Source of the DNA: Sclerotiophoma versabilis
Taxonomy: Eukaryota > Ascomycota > Dothideomycetes > Pleosporales > Didymellaceae
Assembly: GCA_012274445.1 (NCBI GenBank)
Contig: JAAROD010000049.1
Location: 1,302,001-1,366,000, forward strand
Reading direction: 5' to 3'
DNA: 64,000 nucleotides
In this document: piece after piece, positions 56,202-64,000 of the stretch
How positions within the stretch are numbered: the first letter of the stretch is position 1
How the letters are laid out: every line of letters begins with the position of its first letter
Notes under the pieces: model-generated
What the model saw: only the letters and a program-made list of their open reading frames with translations
The model's database searches: none
Told to the model about the DNA's origin: nothing
Translations under genes and position numbers: made by a program

Positions 56202-57401
56202 CTATACTACCACTGTCTCCCCAATGTCGCATAAGCCTACTTCCTTACCCCACGTGTAGCCTTCAGCTTCCGCACCCTTCTTCCACCGCTCGGGCGGCTC
56301 CAGAACAGGTTCGTAAGCTGCCGAGTATGCACCTCTTAATGTACCATAGTGCATTCCGATGCTCTTCTTACTCCTCACATCCTTATGTATCGATAACGAA
56401 TCCTCTGGGCTTGAGTGCTGACCTGACAACACCGATCGTGGTTTGAAGCAGCCGATTGGCAAAAGCGCAAGATCAAACGGTCCGTAAAGCTCCCCGACTT
56501 CCTTGAAAGCCGGGCACGGTGGATGCGGCGCATCGTGGTGTGAGAACTGCTCGTCAGACGTGACATGGCAATATCCTGTGTCGCCGGCGAAGAAGAGTTT
56601 CTTGCCATTCTCTCGCGATTCTCTGACAATCCAAGAGCACCATAATGTCCCATCAAAGTTCCAGGGTGTGCGGCCTGAGCGATGCTGCGCAGGTGTGCAG
56701 ACTAGGTCTACAGAACCTGTCATCTCTGTCTGCAGTGTGATACCATTCCACCAATCTAGTTCTGTCACTTGGTCTGCTTTGATTCCAACACCGAGACCAG
56801 TCAATACTGCCTTCACGCCCAAGCCGCAGAAGAGGCGCAGTTCACCTTTCTGTTTGGCGTTTAGCTTCTTGAGCGTGTCTGAATCGAGATGGTCGTAGTG
56901 ATCGTGGCTGATTATGACAGCGTCGACATCCGGGAGGTCATCTATGGGACATGGCGGAGGTGTGAAGCGAATAGGGCCGACCATACCTGCGCCTATGTCA
57001 AAGCTGTCCAATGGCCGAGGTCTCGTTTATGGCTTACCATACGGTCCTACTCTAGTACTCCAAACAGGATCAATCAATATACGTGCTCCTCTTTCGGCTC
57101 CTTCCTGCCTACTGGTCTCCACCAAAAAGCTGGCATGGCCGATCCAAGTTGCCTTCAAGCCATCTTGCTGTGCGCCAAAGTCAGGCTTGCGAACCTGGAC
57201 AAGGCCAACTCGATCCAGAGGAACAGGAACGAAGTTTTTCGGTGTGCTGAATCGTGTGCGCATAGCACCAATAAATCCAGAGCTATTGTATGATGGCCAT
57301 GGATTCTTGAACCCAGTCGGTGGATTTCCAATGTGATGTGCTGTCGTGAACTTTTCTGGCTGCAGCGGCTGCAGTGCGCTCACAACGGATTTAGGTGGCA
57401 T
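56202..57401 (-). CDS. NAPE-PLD-like metallo-beta-lactamase hydrolase
   Basis: Two exons: 57401-57038 and 56992-56202, giving 384 residues. The family opening is seen (FKNPWPSYNSSGF, then ATWIGHASFLVE). The metal-binding motif is ISHDHYDHLD (H-x-H-x-D-H). Further ligands are in CTPAQHRSGRT and FFAGDTGYC, and the last His in IGMHYGTLRG. This ligand set is that of N-acyl-phosphatidylethanolamine phospholipase D and yeast Fmp30, zinc enzymes that release N-acylethanolamines from membranes and work in mitochondria in yeast. There is no clear presequence or helix here, so the location is open. The splice (donor GTAAGC at 57037) restores VGPYGAGMVGPIRF. Confidence 0.9.
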
Positions 57402-58187
57402 GATGATCCCACCCTGAGTCCAACGCCTAAAAAATGACGGGCTTTAGCAAACACAGTTCGTGCAGGCATGTTGAGGTTGGCAGTGATGATGTTATGGATA
57501 ATGAGGTCGGAGATAGCGCGATTGGGCGAAGGCGTTGCGGACGTTGAGATTGACCGGCGGACCGTTCACGCCAGAGTTCCACAAGTCCTTGGGGTTTGTC
57601 TGGAGGCTTTCACAGGCTTCTTGGTGCTCGACACTCACAGTTTGATGTTTGTCCAACAACTGTTAGTTTAGAGAAGCTCACTTGGCGACTGTTGTGGCTC
57701 GCTGCTGCTACGTCATGCCCGAGGCTCCGACTTCCGCTCTTAACCTATCACTTTTCCCACGTTCGCTCATTCATCCACCTTCACACTCAAAGCAGACGTC
57801 TGCCCGCGACATGGCCTTCTCGTCGAGCTGTGGCTGACATTTGTCGTCGAGCCATCTCCAAAACCATTCATCCTCGGAGGCGGCAACTGATCTGTACAAG
57901 CATTAGGGCACCGCTTGTGTAGCCTTATCTCGTCCGCACCCAATCAACATCGCACGTGAGATCAAACGTCGACACTAGCTTTCCTACAGGTGCTCCGGGC
58001 GGCGAAGAGCGACGATGGCTCCGGAGCTTCAACCAGGGTATTTTGCACTCACCTGCCGTATGTGGAAAGGAGCTTCCGACTTCAGGTAGGCTATGGGCAA
58101 ATTTAAGAGCTTCCAGCTCCCAGGTTTGTGGGTAGGTTCTCATACACTTCTACGAGCAATTGTGTATACCCTCGGCCAATCTCTAAA
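57402..58187. promoter_or_regulatory. divergent intergenic region of NAPE-PLD-like gene and RNase T2
   Basis: About 790 bases. No coding frame of note and no clear TATA box. Presumably holds both promoters. Confidence 0.45.
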
Positions 58188-59168
58188 ATGCGCGGTACCT
58201 TCACAGCAGCAGCTCTGCTCGCTGGCACAGCCAACGCCCAGCTCTACCCAGGCTTGAGCAAACTTAACCACACCTGCCAGCTTCAGAAGCCTCTACTCTC
58301 ATGTCCTGCTCAGAACGCCTCCGATGTCGATTCTTGCTGTGTCGAGACCTTCGGTGGTCTCGTCCTCAGCACTCAATTCTGGGACACCTACACCGGTCTT
58401 GAGTCTCAAGGCCAATTCCTGCCCAAGGATACCTTCAGCCTTCACGGTTTGTGGCCTGATTTTTGTAATGGATCATACACCCAATACTGCGACTTGAACC
58501 GTCAATACGATCCCATCCCCTCTCCCAACACCACCAACGGCCTCAAAAACGGCACTGTCGTCCCACCCTACACCGGCCCGAACATCGGCACCTTCCTAGA
58601 GCCCTTTGGTCGCTATGATCTACTTGAGTACATGAACACGTACTGGATTGCGCAAAACCAAGATAACCCAGGCTTCTGGGGTCACGAGTTCAGCAAGCAT
58701 GCCACTTGCTTCAGCACCTTCAACACACCCTGCTACGGTCCGCAGTACCGCCAGCACGAGGATGTAGTTGACTTCTTCGAGACGGCGATCAAATACTACC
58801 AGCGCTTCCCCACGTTCAAGTGGCTCAAGGCCAAGAACATCGTGCCTTCGAACAGCACCACGTACTCATACACCGACTTCAAGAACACGCTAGCCAAGAA
58901 GCACGGCGGTATCCCATTCATCGGCTGCTCAGGGCCTAGGTTCAATGCCACCACCGCCGGCAAGAACTCGACTGACAACGGCTATACTGTGCTTAGCGAG
59001 GTCTGGTACTACGAGCACGTCTACGGACGTCCTCAGGAAGGCAACACTGTCCCTGTCGACGCCAGCGCGACGTTTCAGACCAACTGCGCAAAGGCCAAGG
59101 ACGCTATCCATTACTACCAGCGCAGCAACGGCTCGGAGAAGGTCCCGAGCGTGCCTTTCAAGGGTTAG
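58188..59168 (+). CDS. secreted ribonuclease T2
   Basis: Single exon of 326 residues. The ATG at 58188 opens a signal peptide (MRGTFTAAALLAGTANA). Both catalytic blocks are intact: CAS I FSLHGLWPDFCNG with H86, and CAS II FWGHEFSKHATC with H166, E167, K170 and H171. Paired cysteines (for example HTCQLQ, SCCVETF, TPCYG) match the family's disulfides. The N-glycosylation sequons (NHT, NAS, NGS, NTT, NGT, NST, NAT) are many. The enzyme cleaves single-stranded RNA without strict base preference through a 2',3'-cyclic phosphate. Secreted or vacuolar forms serve nutrient scavenging; in pathogens T2 enzymes can also act on host RNA, but nothing in this sequence shows that use. Confidence 0.95.
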   Translation: MRGTFTAAALLAGTANAQLYPGLSKLNHTCQLQKPLLSCPAQNASDVDSCCVETFGGLVLSTQFWDTYTGLESQGQFLPKDTFSLHGLWPDFCNGSYTQYCDLNRQYDPIPSPNTTNGLKNGTVVPPYTGPNIGTFLEPFGRYDLLEYMNTYWIAQNQDNPGFWGHEFSKHATCFSTFNTPCYGPQYRQHEDVVDFFETAIKYYQRFPTFKWLKAKNIVPSNSTTYSYTDFKNTLAKKHGGIPFIGCSGPRFNATTAGKNSTDNGYTVLSEVWYYEHVYGRPQEGNTVPVDASATFQTNCAKAKDAIHYYQRSNGSEKVPSVPFKG

Positions 59169-59826
59169 ATGAGCGGTGGAGCGATGCAAATATACATCAA
59201 ACCAGGTCTTAATATATATAAATGATGATACACACTCACTCACAGTCCGTGCTCAGTCTTAACATGCTTCCAGTACACAGCACGACGCAACACATACAGT
59301 CACTAGCCCATTGGAAACCAAGATTGCGGTAATGGTATTAATTCTCCGCATTGCTGGCCGATCTACTGTACGTGGTATACCAGATGGGAAAACCACGGTA
59401 ACCCAACGAGCCACTTAAACGCCGCCATGCAGTTCCCACGCAAAGCCCAAGCCCACAGATGTCACTGTGCGCGTGCCGAAGCAGCAGCTATCGCCTACAT
59501 CCTCGTCGTCGCCCAGGTTGTTGGTGCGGAACCGGACTTTTCTGTCTAGAAGCCAGTCGTCGTATTTCCGGGGCTGTGAATCCGCAGTCGAGGGTTGGGG
59601 GTTGCGAGTGTTTGGGTTGGAGGGGGTGGTGGAGTAGCCTAGGGATTCTGCTGCTCGGGTGCGTGCGTCGATTAACTGAGTTGTTTGGTCGTTGAAGGGT
59701 TGGGTAGAGTGCGCGTGGGTGTTGCTTTGCGTCTTTTGGTCTGCTTCAGGGACTGCGACTGCGACTTTGTATGTGACTATGTCTGCGTCACCCCATTCCT
59801 CCGTCTCCCCACCACGGGAATCCGCT
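59169..59826. other. convergent intergenic with an ATG-less minus frame
   Basis: 3' regions of the RNase T2 gene (+) and PEX5 (-). A minus-strand frame from 59912 to 59415 runs 165 codons from inside the PEX5 end, in another frame, and has no ATG at all. It reads like protein but cannot start on its own. Confidence 0.5.
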
Positions 59827-61795
59827 TCAGAACTCAAATTCGCCCCGAAAACGCTCCACGTCCATGCCCGGACCGACGACGTCGGCGAGATCGCGCCGCC
59901 CCATCTGCCCAAATACGCGGCGTAATGTGTCGTACAGGTTGGTGCTCTGGTTCTGATGGATCATGTTGTCCAGCTGGCTCTCGCTGACACCATTGCCGAC
60001 GACCTCGCGCGCCTTCTCCTTGCCCTCCGCCTCGACAACCTTATGCATAGCCAGGGCGCCGAGCAGGTGCTGTGCGGCCTCGGTGAAGCAGCCAATGTTG
60101 ATGCAGCTCACACCGAGGTTGTAGCGGGCGCGGACGAAGTTGGGACGGAGTGCGAGGGCGCGACTGTACGCGTCGATGGCCTCCTCGCTACGGCCTGAGT
60201 TGGCGAGCGTCGCGCCCAGCCTGTTCCACAACAGGTGGACCTGCGAGGAGGAGTTGCTCACGCCGGACTCTGTACTCGCGAGCGCCGCGCCGAAACAGTC
60301 TACCGCTTTGTCGTACTCTTCGACACCGTAGAATAGCACACCGAGTCCGACCTGCACGTCCGGGTCCATTTGCTCGCCCGACGGTGAGAGCTGGGCCGCC
60401 TGGATATACAGGTTTGTGACTTTCTCGTGCAGCATGTGCCGGTCTGTGAAGCCCATCTCTGCGTCCGAGGAGAGCGGTTCTTTGATCAGGCTGGGGTATT
60501 TTGCCGCGAGCCAGCGCTCGAGGGTGCGGTAGGCGGTGCTCTCATAGCCTTCATTTGTGTAGCTTACAGCTAGACCCATAAGGGCTTCGAGGTTGTTGGG
60601 GTCTTGCTTAAGGGCGTGTTCGAGCGCACGGATGGCTGGTGTTTCCTTTTCGTTTTGGGCTTGCGATTCGCCCAGTTTGACCCAGGCGGCGATGTGGTTT
60701 GGGTCTTTCTGGACAGCAGCCTCGAAAGCAAGAGCCGCGAGCGAGAGGTTGCCGCCTTCTTCCATGATCTTGATGCCTTCTTCGAAGGGGTTGGTGACGT
60801 TCTTGAAGAGGTTCTCTTGCTCGAAGAGATAGTCGCCCATTGCTGGGTCGCGGGCGGAGTGCGTGTTGAGGCCGTCGAAACCCTCCCACTGATCTAGGTC
60901 GCCCATATGCATGCCGTCGCTGAAGGTGGCTTCGTCGGCAAGATGTCTAGCGCGTTGTGTCTCAGCTTGGATTCCTTTCCAGACGGACTCGAAGTCGCCA
61001 AAGTCGACATCTTCTACTGACCTGTCCATTTCGTTCAGCTCTGCTTCGATGTTCTTGTTCGCCTCCGCGTCCAGCGCGTCGAGTTCTTGCTGGCCTGTCT
61101 CTTCCAGCTGCTTGAATTGCGCCTCCCAATCCTGGTCGTCAAGCTCCACCATGCGCTCCTTGCCTTTGCTTGAGGTCTGCATTGGCTGCTGGAAGTTCTG
61201 CGGTGCGTACGAAGGCATCATGCCCATGCCGCCCATGCCCATTCCCATGCCCATGCCAAAGTTCTGCATTGGCCGCTGATATCCCATCTGGGCGGACGTC
61301 GCCGGGCTCGCTGTGCGCTCGGTCGGATTCATCTGCTGGAATTTGGCAAACTCGGCGGGGTTGAAGCCTGCTGGTCGCTGCTCTTGCATCGCGGGCCCCA
61401 TCTGCGGCGCCTGCATGCCCGGATCGAACTCGGCTGCCCAGGCGGGCGATCCGCTGTGTTGTGCCCGCTCCAGTTCTCTCCGCATCTGCTCCATTGCGAA
61501 CGGTGAGGCCGGGCCGGGCCCTTGTGGCAGCTGTGCATTCTGCTGCATAAACTCATTCATCATCTACGACGCTGTCAGCTACGACGCTTCCTCGACATGC
61601 TTCGTAATGCGAGTCTCGTCAACATACACCGTCTTGAGGGCCCGCTTGCTGGCTGCGCATGCCCTCTTGCATGCCGCCAGGCCCGCGTCCCACCAGGCGG
61701 TCTCTCTGCAAGGACTTGTCATCCTGGACGTGCTTGGTGAACTGGCTGAGGGGGTTGGCGCCTGTCGAGCACTCTGCGCCGCCGAGGAAGGACAT
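59827..61795 (-). CDS. PEX5: peroxisomal targeting signal 1 receptor Pex5
   Basis: Two exons: 61795-61628 and 61563-59827, giving 634 residues. The N-terminus MSFLGGAECSTGANPLSQF carries the conserved Cys9 that is mono-ubiquitinated for recycling. W-x-x-x-F-type Pex14-binding motifs are WAAEF (98-102) and WEAQF (202-206), with a further LDQWEGFD near 282. A Met/Gly run (GMGMGMGMGGMGMM) lies near 160-172. The TPR domain that binds the C-terminal SKL signal covers about residues 330-610, for example WVKLGESQAQNEKETPAIRALEHAL and WNRLGATLANSGRSEEAIDAYSRAL. The C-terminus RFRGEFEF is typical. Pex5 ferries matrix proteins from cytosol to peroxisome. The intron donor is GTATGT at 61627 and the phase is 0. 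Confidence 0.96.
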
Positions 61796-62333
61796 GGTGG
61801 GAACGGAGGATGCGCCCGATGTACAGTGCAACAGTGTAATGCTAGGACGCCGTGTCAAACGTCAAACGTCAAGCGCGGCAGGGAAACAGTCTATGGTACA
61901 GGCGGGGGAGGCTGCAAGTTGCAAGATGGCAGAGACAGAGGCAACATATTCCGCGGTATTGATCAGCAGCTCGTAGATGGGGTAGCGTGGTGGGGCTGGC
62001 GTGGAGGCCGAGCGACCTCGGCTTTTCACTTATGTCCGCTTGGGGCAATCAGACGCCGACTGGTCGTGACCGTGACGCGCGTATCAGCTGTGTTTTCACC
62101 ACTGCATGGAGATAGTCGTTGTGCTTGCAGGCTTCGTCATTTTGGTATACAACTCCCTGCACTTCTCCATCTCATGTACAGTAGGACACAAGTGGTTAGA
62201 ACGCCGAACACTCCTCTACTATAGTACATGCGCGCCTAGCTATCAACACAATATAGAATAACAAGCTAGAAGATCCGAGCTATCGACGCCTCTGCCAATC
62301 GTGCTTTTGAAATCATAATGCAAACGCAGCACT
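61796..62333. other. intergenic, no gene recognised
   Basis: 538 bases between the PEX5 start and the stop of the RRM gene, both minus. It should hold the PEX5 promoter. No clear element seen. Confidence 0.55.
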
Positions 62334-63401
62334 CTACTGTCCCTCTTGAGCAGAGTCGCTCCTCCTGGGCCTGTCAGAGCGGTCGGAGTTGGACTTGCTG
62401 AAGTCAACGCGGAGCTGCCTGCCATAGATGACCTTCTCCTTCAGAACCTCCCTTGCCTTGGTAGCGCTGGCGACGTCGATGAAATCGGCGTGGGCGAAGC
62501 CTCGGGGCTGACCGGTCCTGCGGTCGATGGCAACACGGACGTCCATAACGTTGCGAATGTCGCGGAAGAGGTCGTTCAGATCCTTGTCGGACATCTCGAA
62601 GGACATGTTGCCGATGAACAGGGTCTTGGCGGGAGGGTTGGACTGGTAGCCGGTAGGGCTGAGGGTCTTGGAGTTGGACTTGGCCTTGTGGAATTGGCAG
62701 ACGAGGTTGCGGCCCTCGAAAACCTGCATGTCGAGGTTGTCGATGGCCGTCTTGGCGTCCTCGATGTTCTTGAACTCGACGTATCCGAACCTAGTCAACT
62801 GTCAGTCCTTCGTCCACGTCTTGGATTTGACATGGTGCTCACCCTCGGCTCAACCCCCTGTTGTCGAAGACGATCTTGACGTTGTCGACCTCACCGAATC
62901 GCGAGAAGACGCGCTTGACCTGGTCGGCGGTGACTTCGTAGTACAGGTTGCCAACGTAGACGACGTTGTTGGGCGGCGCATCGCTCTTCTCGCGGCGCTG
63001 GCCCCTCTGGGGCCTGTCGGTGGTCTTGGCAGCGGCCTGGAGCGCATCAATGCCGACAGTCTCCTCGGCGTTGGTGGGCTCAGCCTGTGCGTTCTCCTGG
63101 ACCGGTGTGAGGCCATCTTCAGTGATGGGCTCGGCGATGGTCTGGGCAAAGTCCTCGGGAGCCTCAGCGGCAACCTCCTCCTTCTTTACGACGTCGTCGC
63201 TGGCGAATCTCCTCTGAAAAGCGGACACTGTCCACTTCTGTTGTGTGCGGAAAGCAGGTGTGAATGTGGAGATGGAACGCGGCGTCGCAAGGAAAGCCTT
63301 GGAGGGCGTTGCGCTGATTGCGCGGACGGCGGAGCGGCGGAGGAGAAACCTGGGCGCGATTAGAAAATACAGACAATGGGCGGCTGTGAGTGAACTTACA
63401 T
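62334..63401 (-). CDS. two-RRM RNA-binding protein, probably mitochondrial; start codon split by an intron
   Basis: Three exons: 63401-63400 (the bases AT), 63349-62843 and 62790-62334, giving 321 residues. The ATG is formed by splicing AT to the first G of exon 2; the donor is GTAAGT and the acceptor CCCAG. The resulting N-terminus, MFLLRRSAVRAISATPSKAF, is basic, hydroxylated and free of acidic residues, a good mitochondrial presequence, followed by RRFASDD, a plausible cleavage area. Two RRMs follow: VVYVGNL / RGFGYVEF (RNP2/RNP1, about 135-215) and TLFIGNM / RGFAHADF (about 235-310). The tail is Ser/Arg/Asp-rich. A role in mitochondrial RNA metabolism is inferred from leader and domains. 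Without splicing, the first usable ATG is 63228 and the leader is lost. Confidence 0.88.
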
Positions 63402-64000
63402 GATGGCAGCGGGATTAGAAAATTCGAAAGAGACGAGAAGTACTTGGGTATCTTGCGGCGAGACAAGATGGCCAAATTTTCGAGAGGCAGCTTAGAGAAG
63501 CCTACTAGCGCAGGGCGCGTCCAAGCTCACGTGTCGCAAATAGTCAATGATACATGGACTTTGGGCAGTGAACATGTACCCAGGCATGCTCACACCTGAC
63601 GCACGACATGGTGCCTGCATCACTCTGAAGCACCAAGGGCTTGCTCCGAGGAGCCTCTCAGTGTTGTCAATCTTTCAACACGTGCGCATCAGCTGCGTCT
63701 GAGGTCTATCGGCGTTCCAACATGCTGCCTTCCAGACTCAGAACTCAGACACGGGTAGACTGCATTGGATCTGCTTGACAGTTTGACGCACGTACGTAGT
63801 TCGAGTCAACAGTGTATTGCCTCCAGTACGCAGTGCACTGCAAGGTGAATTGGAAGCAACGCGCCGCAGCTCGGAATAGCTTCGACCGGCCGCCGCCTCA
63901 TGCCGAGGAGCAGACAGCCGCCTGACCTTAGCATGTCGTGATGGAGCAGCGTCTCAAAGCTCCTGCCTCACAGAGGCAGAAGCTTCTGCAATGTTTCTGT
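63402..64000. other. intergenic to window end, no gene recognised
   Basis: About 600 bases upstream of the RRM gene. Only short frames. Nothing else supported. Confidence 0.5.

Noticed and set aside
61313..62224. 303-codon plus frame opposite PEX5
   Set aside because: Antisense to the PEX5 N-terminal exons and the intron; Cys/Ser/Ala-rich shadow with no domain.
62346..63363. Plus-strand frames (177 and 231 codons) opposite the RRM gene
   Set aside because: Antisense shadows of a well-supported two-RRM coding sequence.

Overview
The window is nuclear DNA of a filamentous ascomycete, most likely a Dothideomycete. The genes have short GT-AG introns of about 45-120 nt, and the products are typical of Pezizomycotina: a LaeA-like methyltransferase, Zn(II)2Cys6 regulator, GH16 and GH18 enzymes, secreted RNase T2, PEX5 and SNU114. 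I rebuilt exon structures by eye from splice signals, reading phase and family motifs. Every multi-exon gene listed closes in frame.

Layout. 1-4.5 kb: the 3' part of a long, repetitive, proline-rich secreted protein with dibasic (kexin-type) sites. 4.5-10.3 kb: a stretch with no convincing gene. 10.3-14.6 kb: a frizzled-like seven-helix receptor (+) and a GNAT acetyltransferase (-). 16.2-23.6 kb: VPS53 (-), a GH18 chitinase without signal peptide (-), YTH1 (+) and a small LSB1/PIN3-like protein that lacks the SH3 domain (-). 24.6-28.4 kb: a disordered protein of unknown function and a single-pass membrane protein. 28.5-35.1 kb: an accessory-looking group with a LaeA-like methyltransferase and FAD monooxygenase sharing a divergent promoter, a Zn(II)2Cys6 regulator and a secreted PAF-acetylhydrolase-like enzyme. 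35.3-43.1 kb: SNU114 (-), acetoacetyl-CoA thiolase (+) and a secreted GH16 glucanase (+).

44.6-64 kb: an interrupted tRNA-like gene, an unknown protein, a GFA/CENP-V-type zinc protein, a Mis18-type centromere protein with a very long disordered tail, the exonuclease REX1, a SnoaL-like protein, a NAPE-PLD-like metallo-beta-lactamase hydrolase, RNase T2, PEX5 and a predicted mitochondrial two-RRM protein whose start codon is split by an intron.

Most genes are conserved housekeeping functions: Golgi retrieval, mRNA 3'-end processing, splicing, peroxisome import, RNA trimming and centromere identity. The accessory features are the repetitive secreted protein, the receptor beside the gene-poor block, and the methyltransferase/monooxygenase/regulator group. 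No polyketide synthase, peptide synthetase or terpene synthase backbone gene is present, so if that group is a biosynthetic cluster it is either small and backbone-free or stands apart from its backbone. I did not find a clearly new multi-gene system. The best leads are the Mis18 fusion, the SH3-less LSB1/PIN3 protein, the receptor, the split start codon, the broken tRNA gene and a CGG-N5-CCG site in the shared methyltransferase/monooxygenase promoter.
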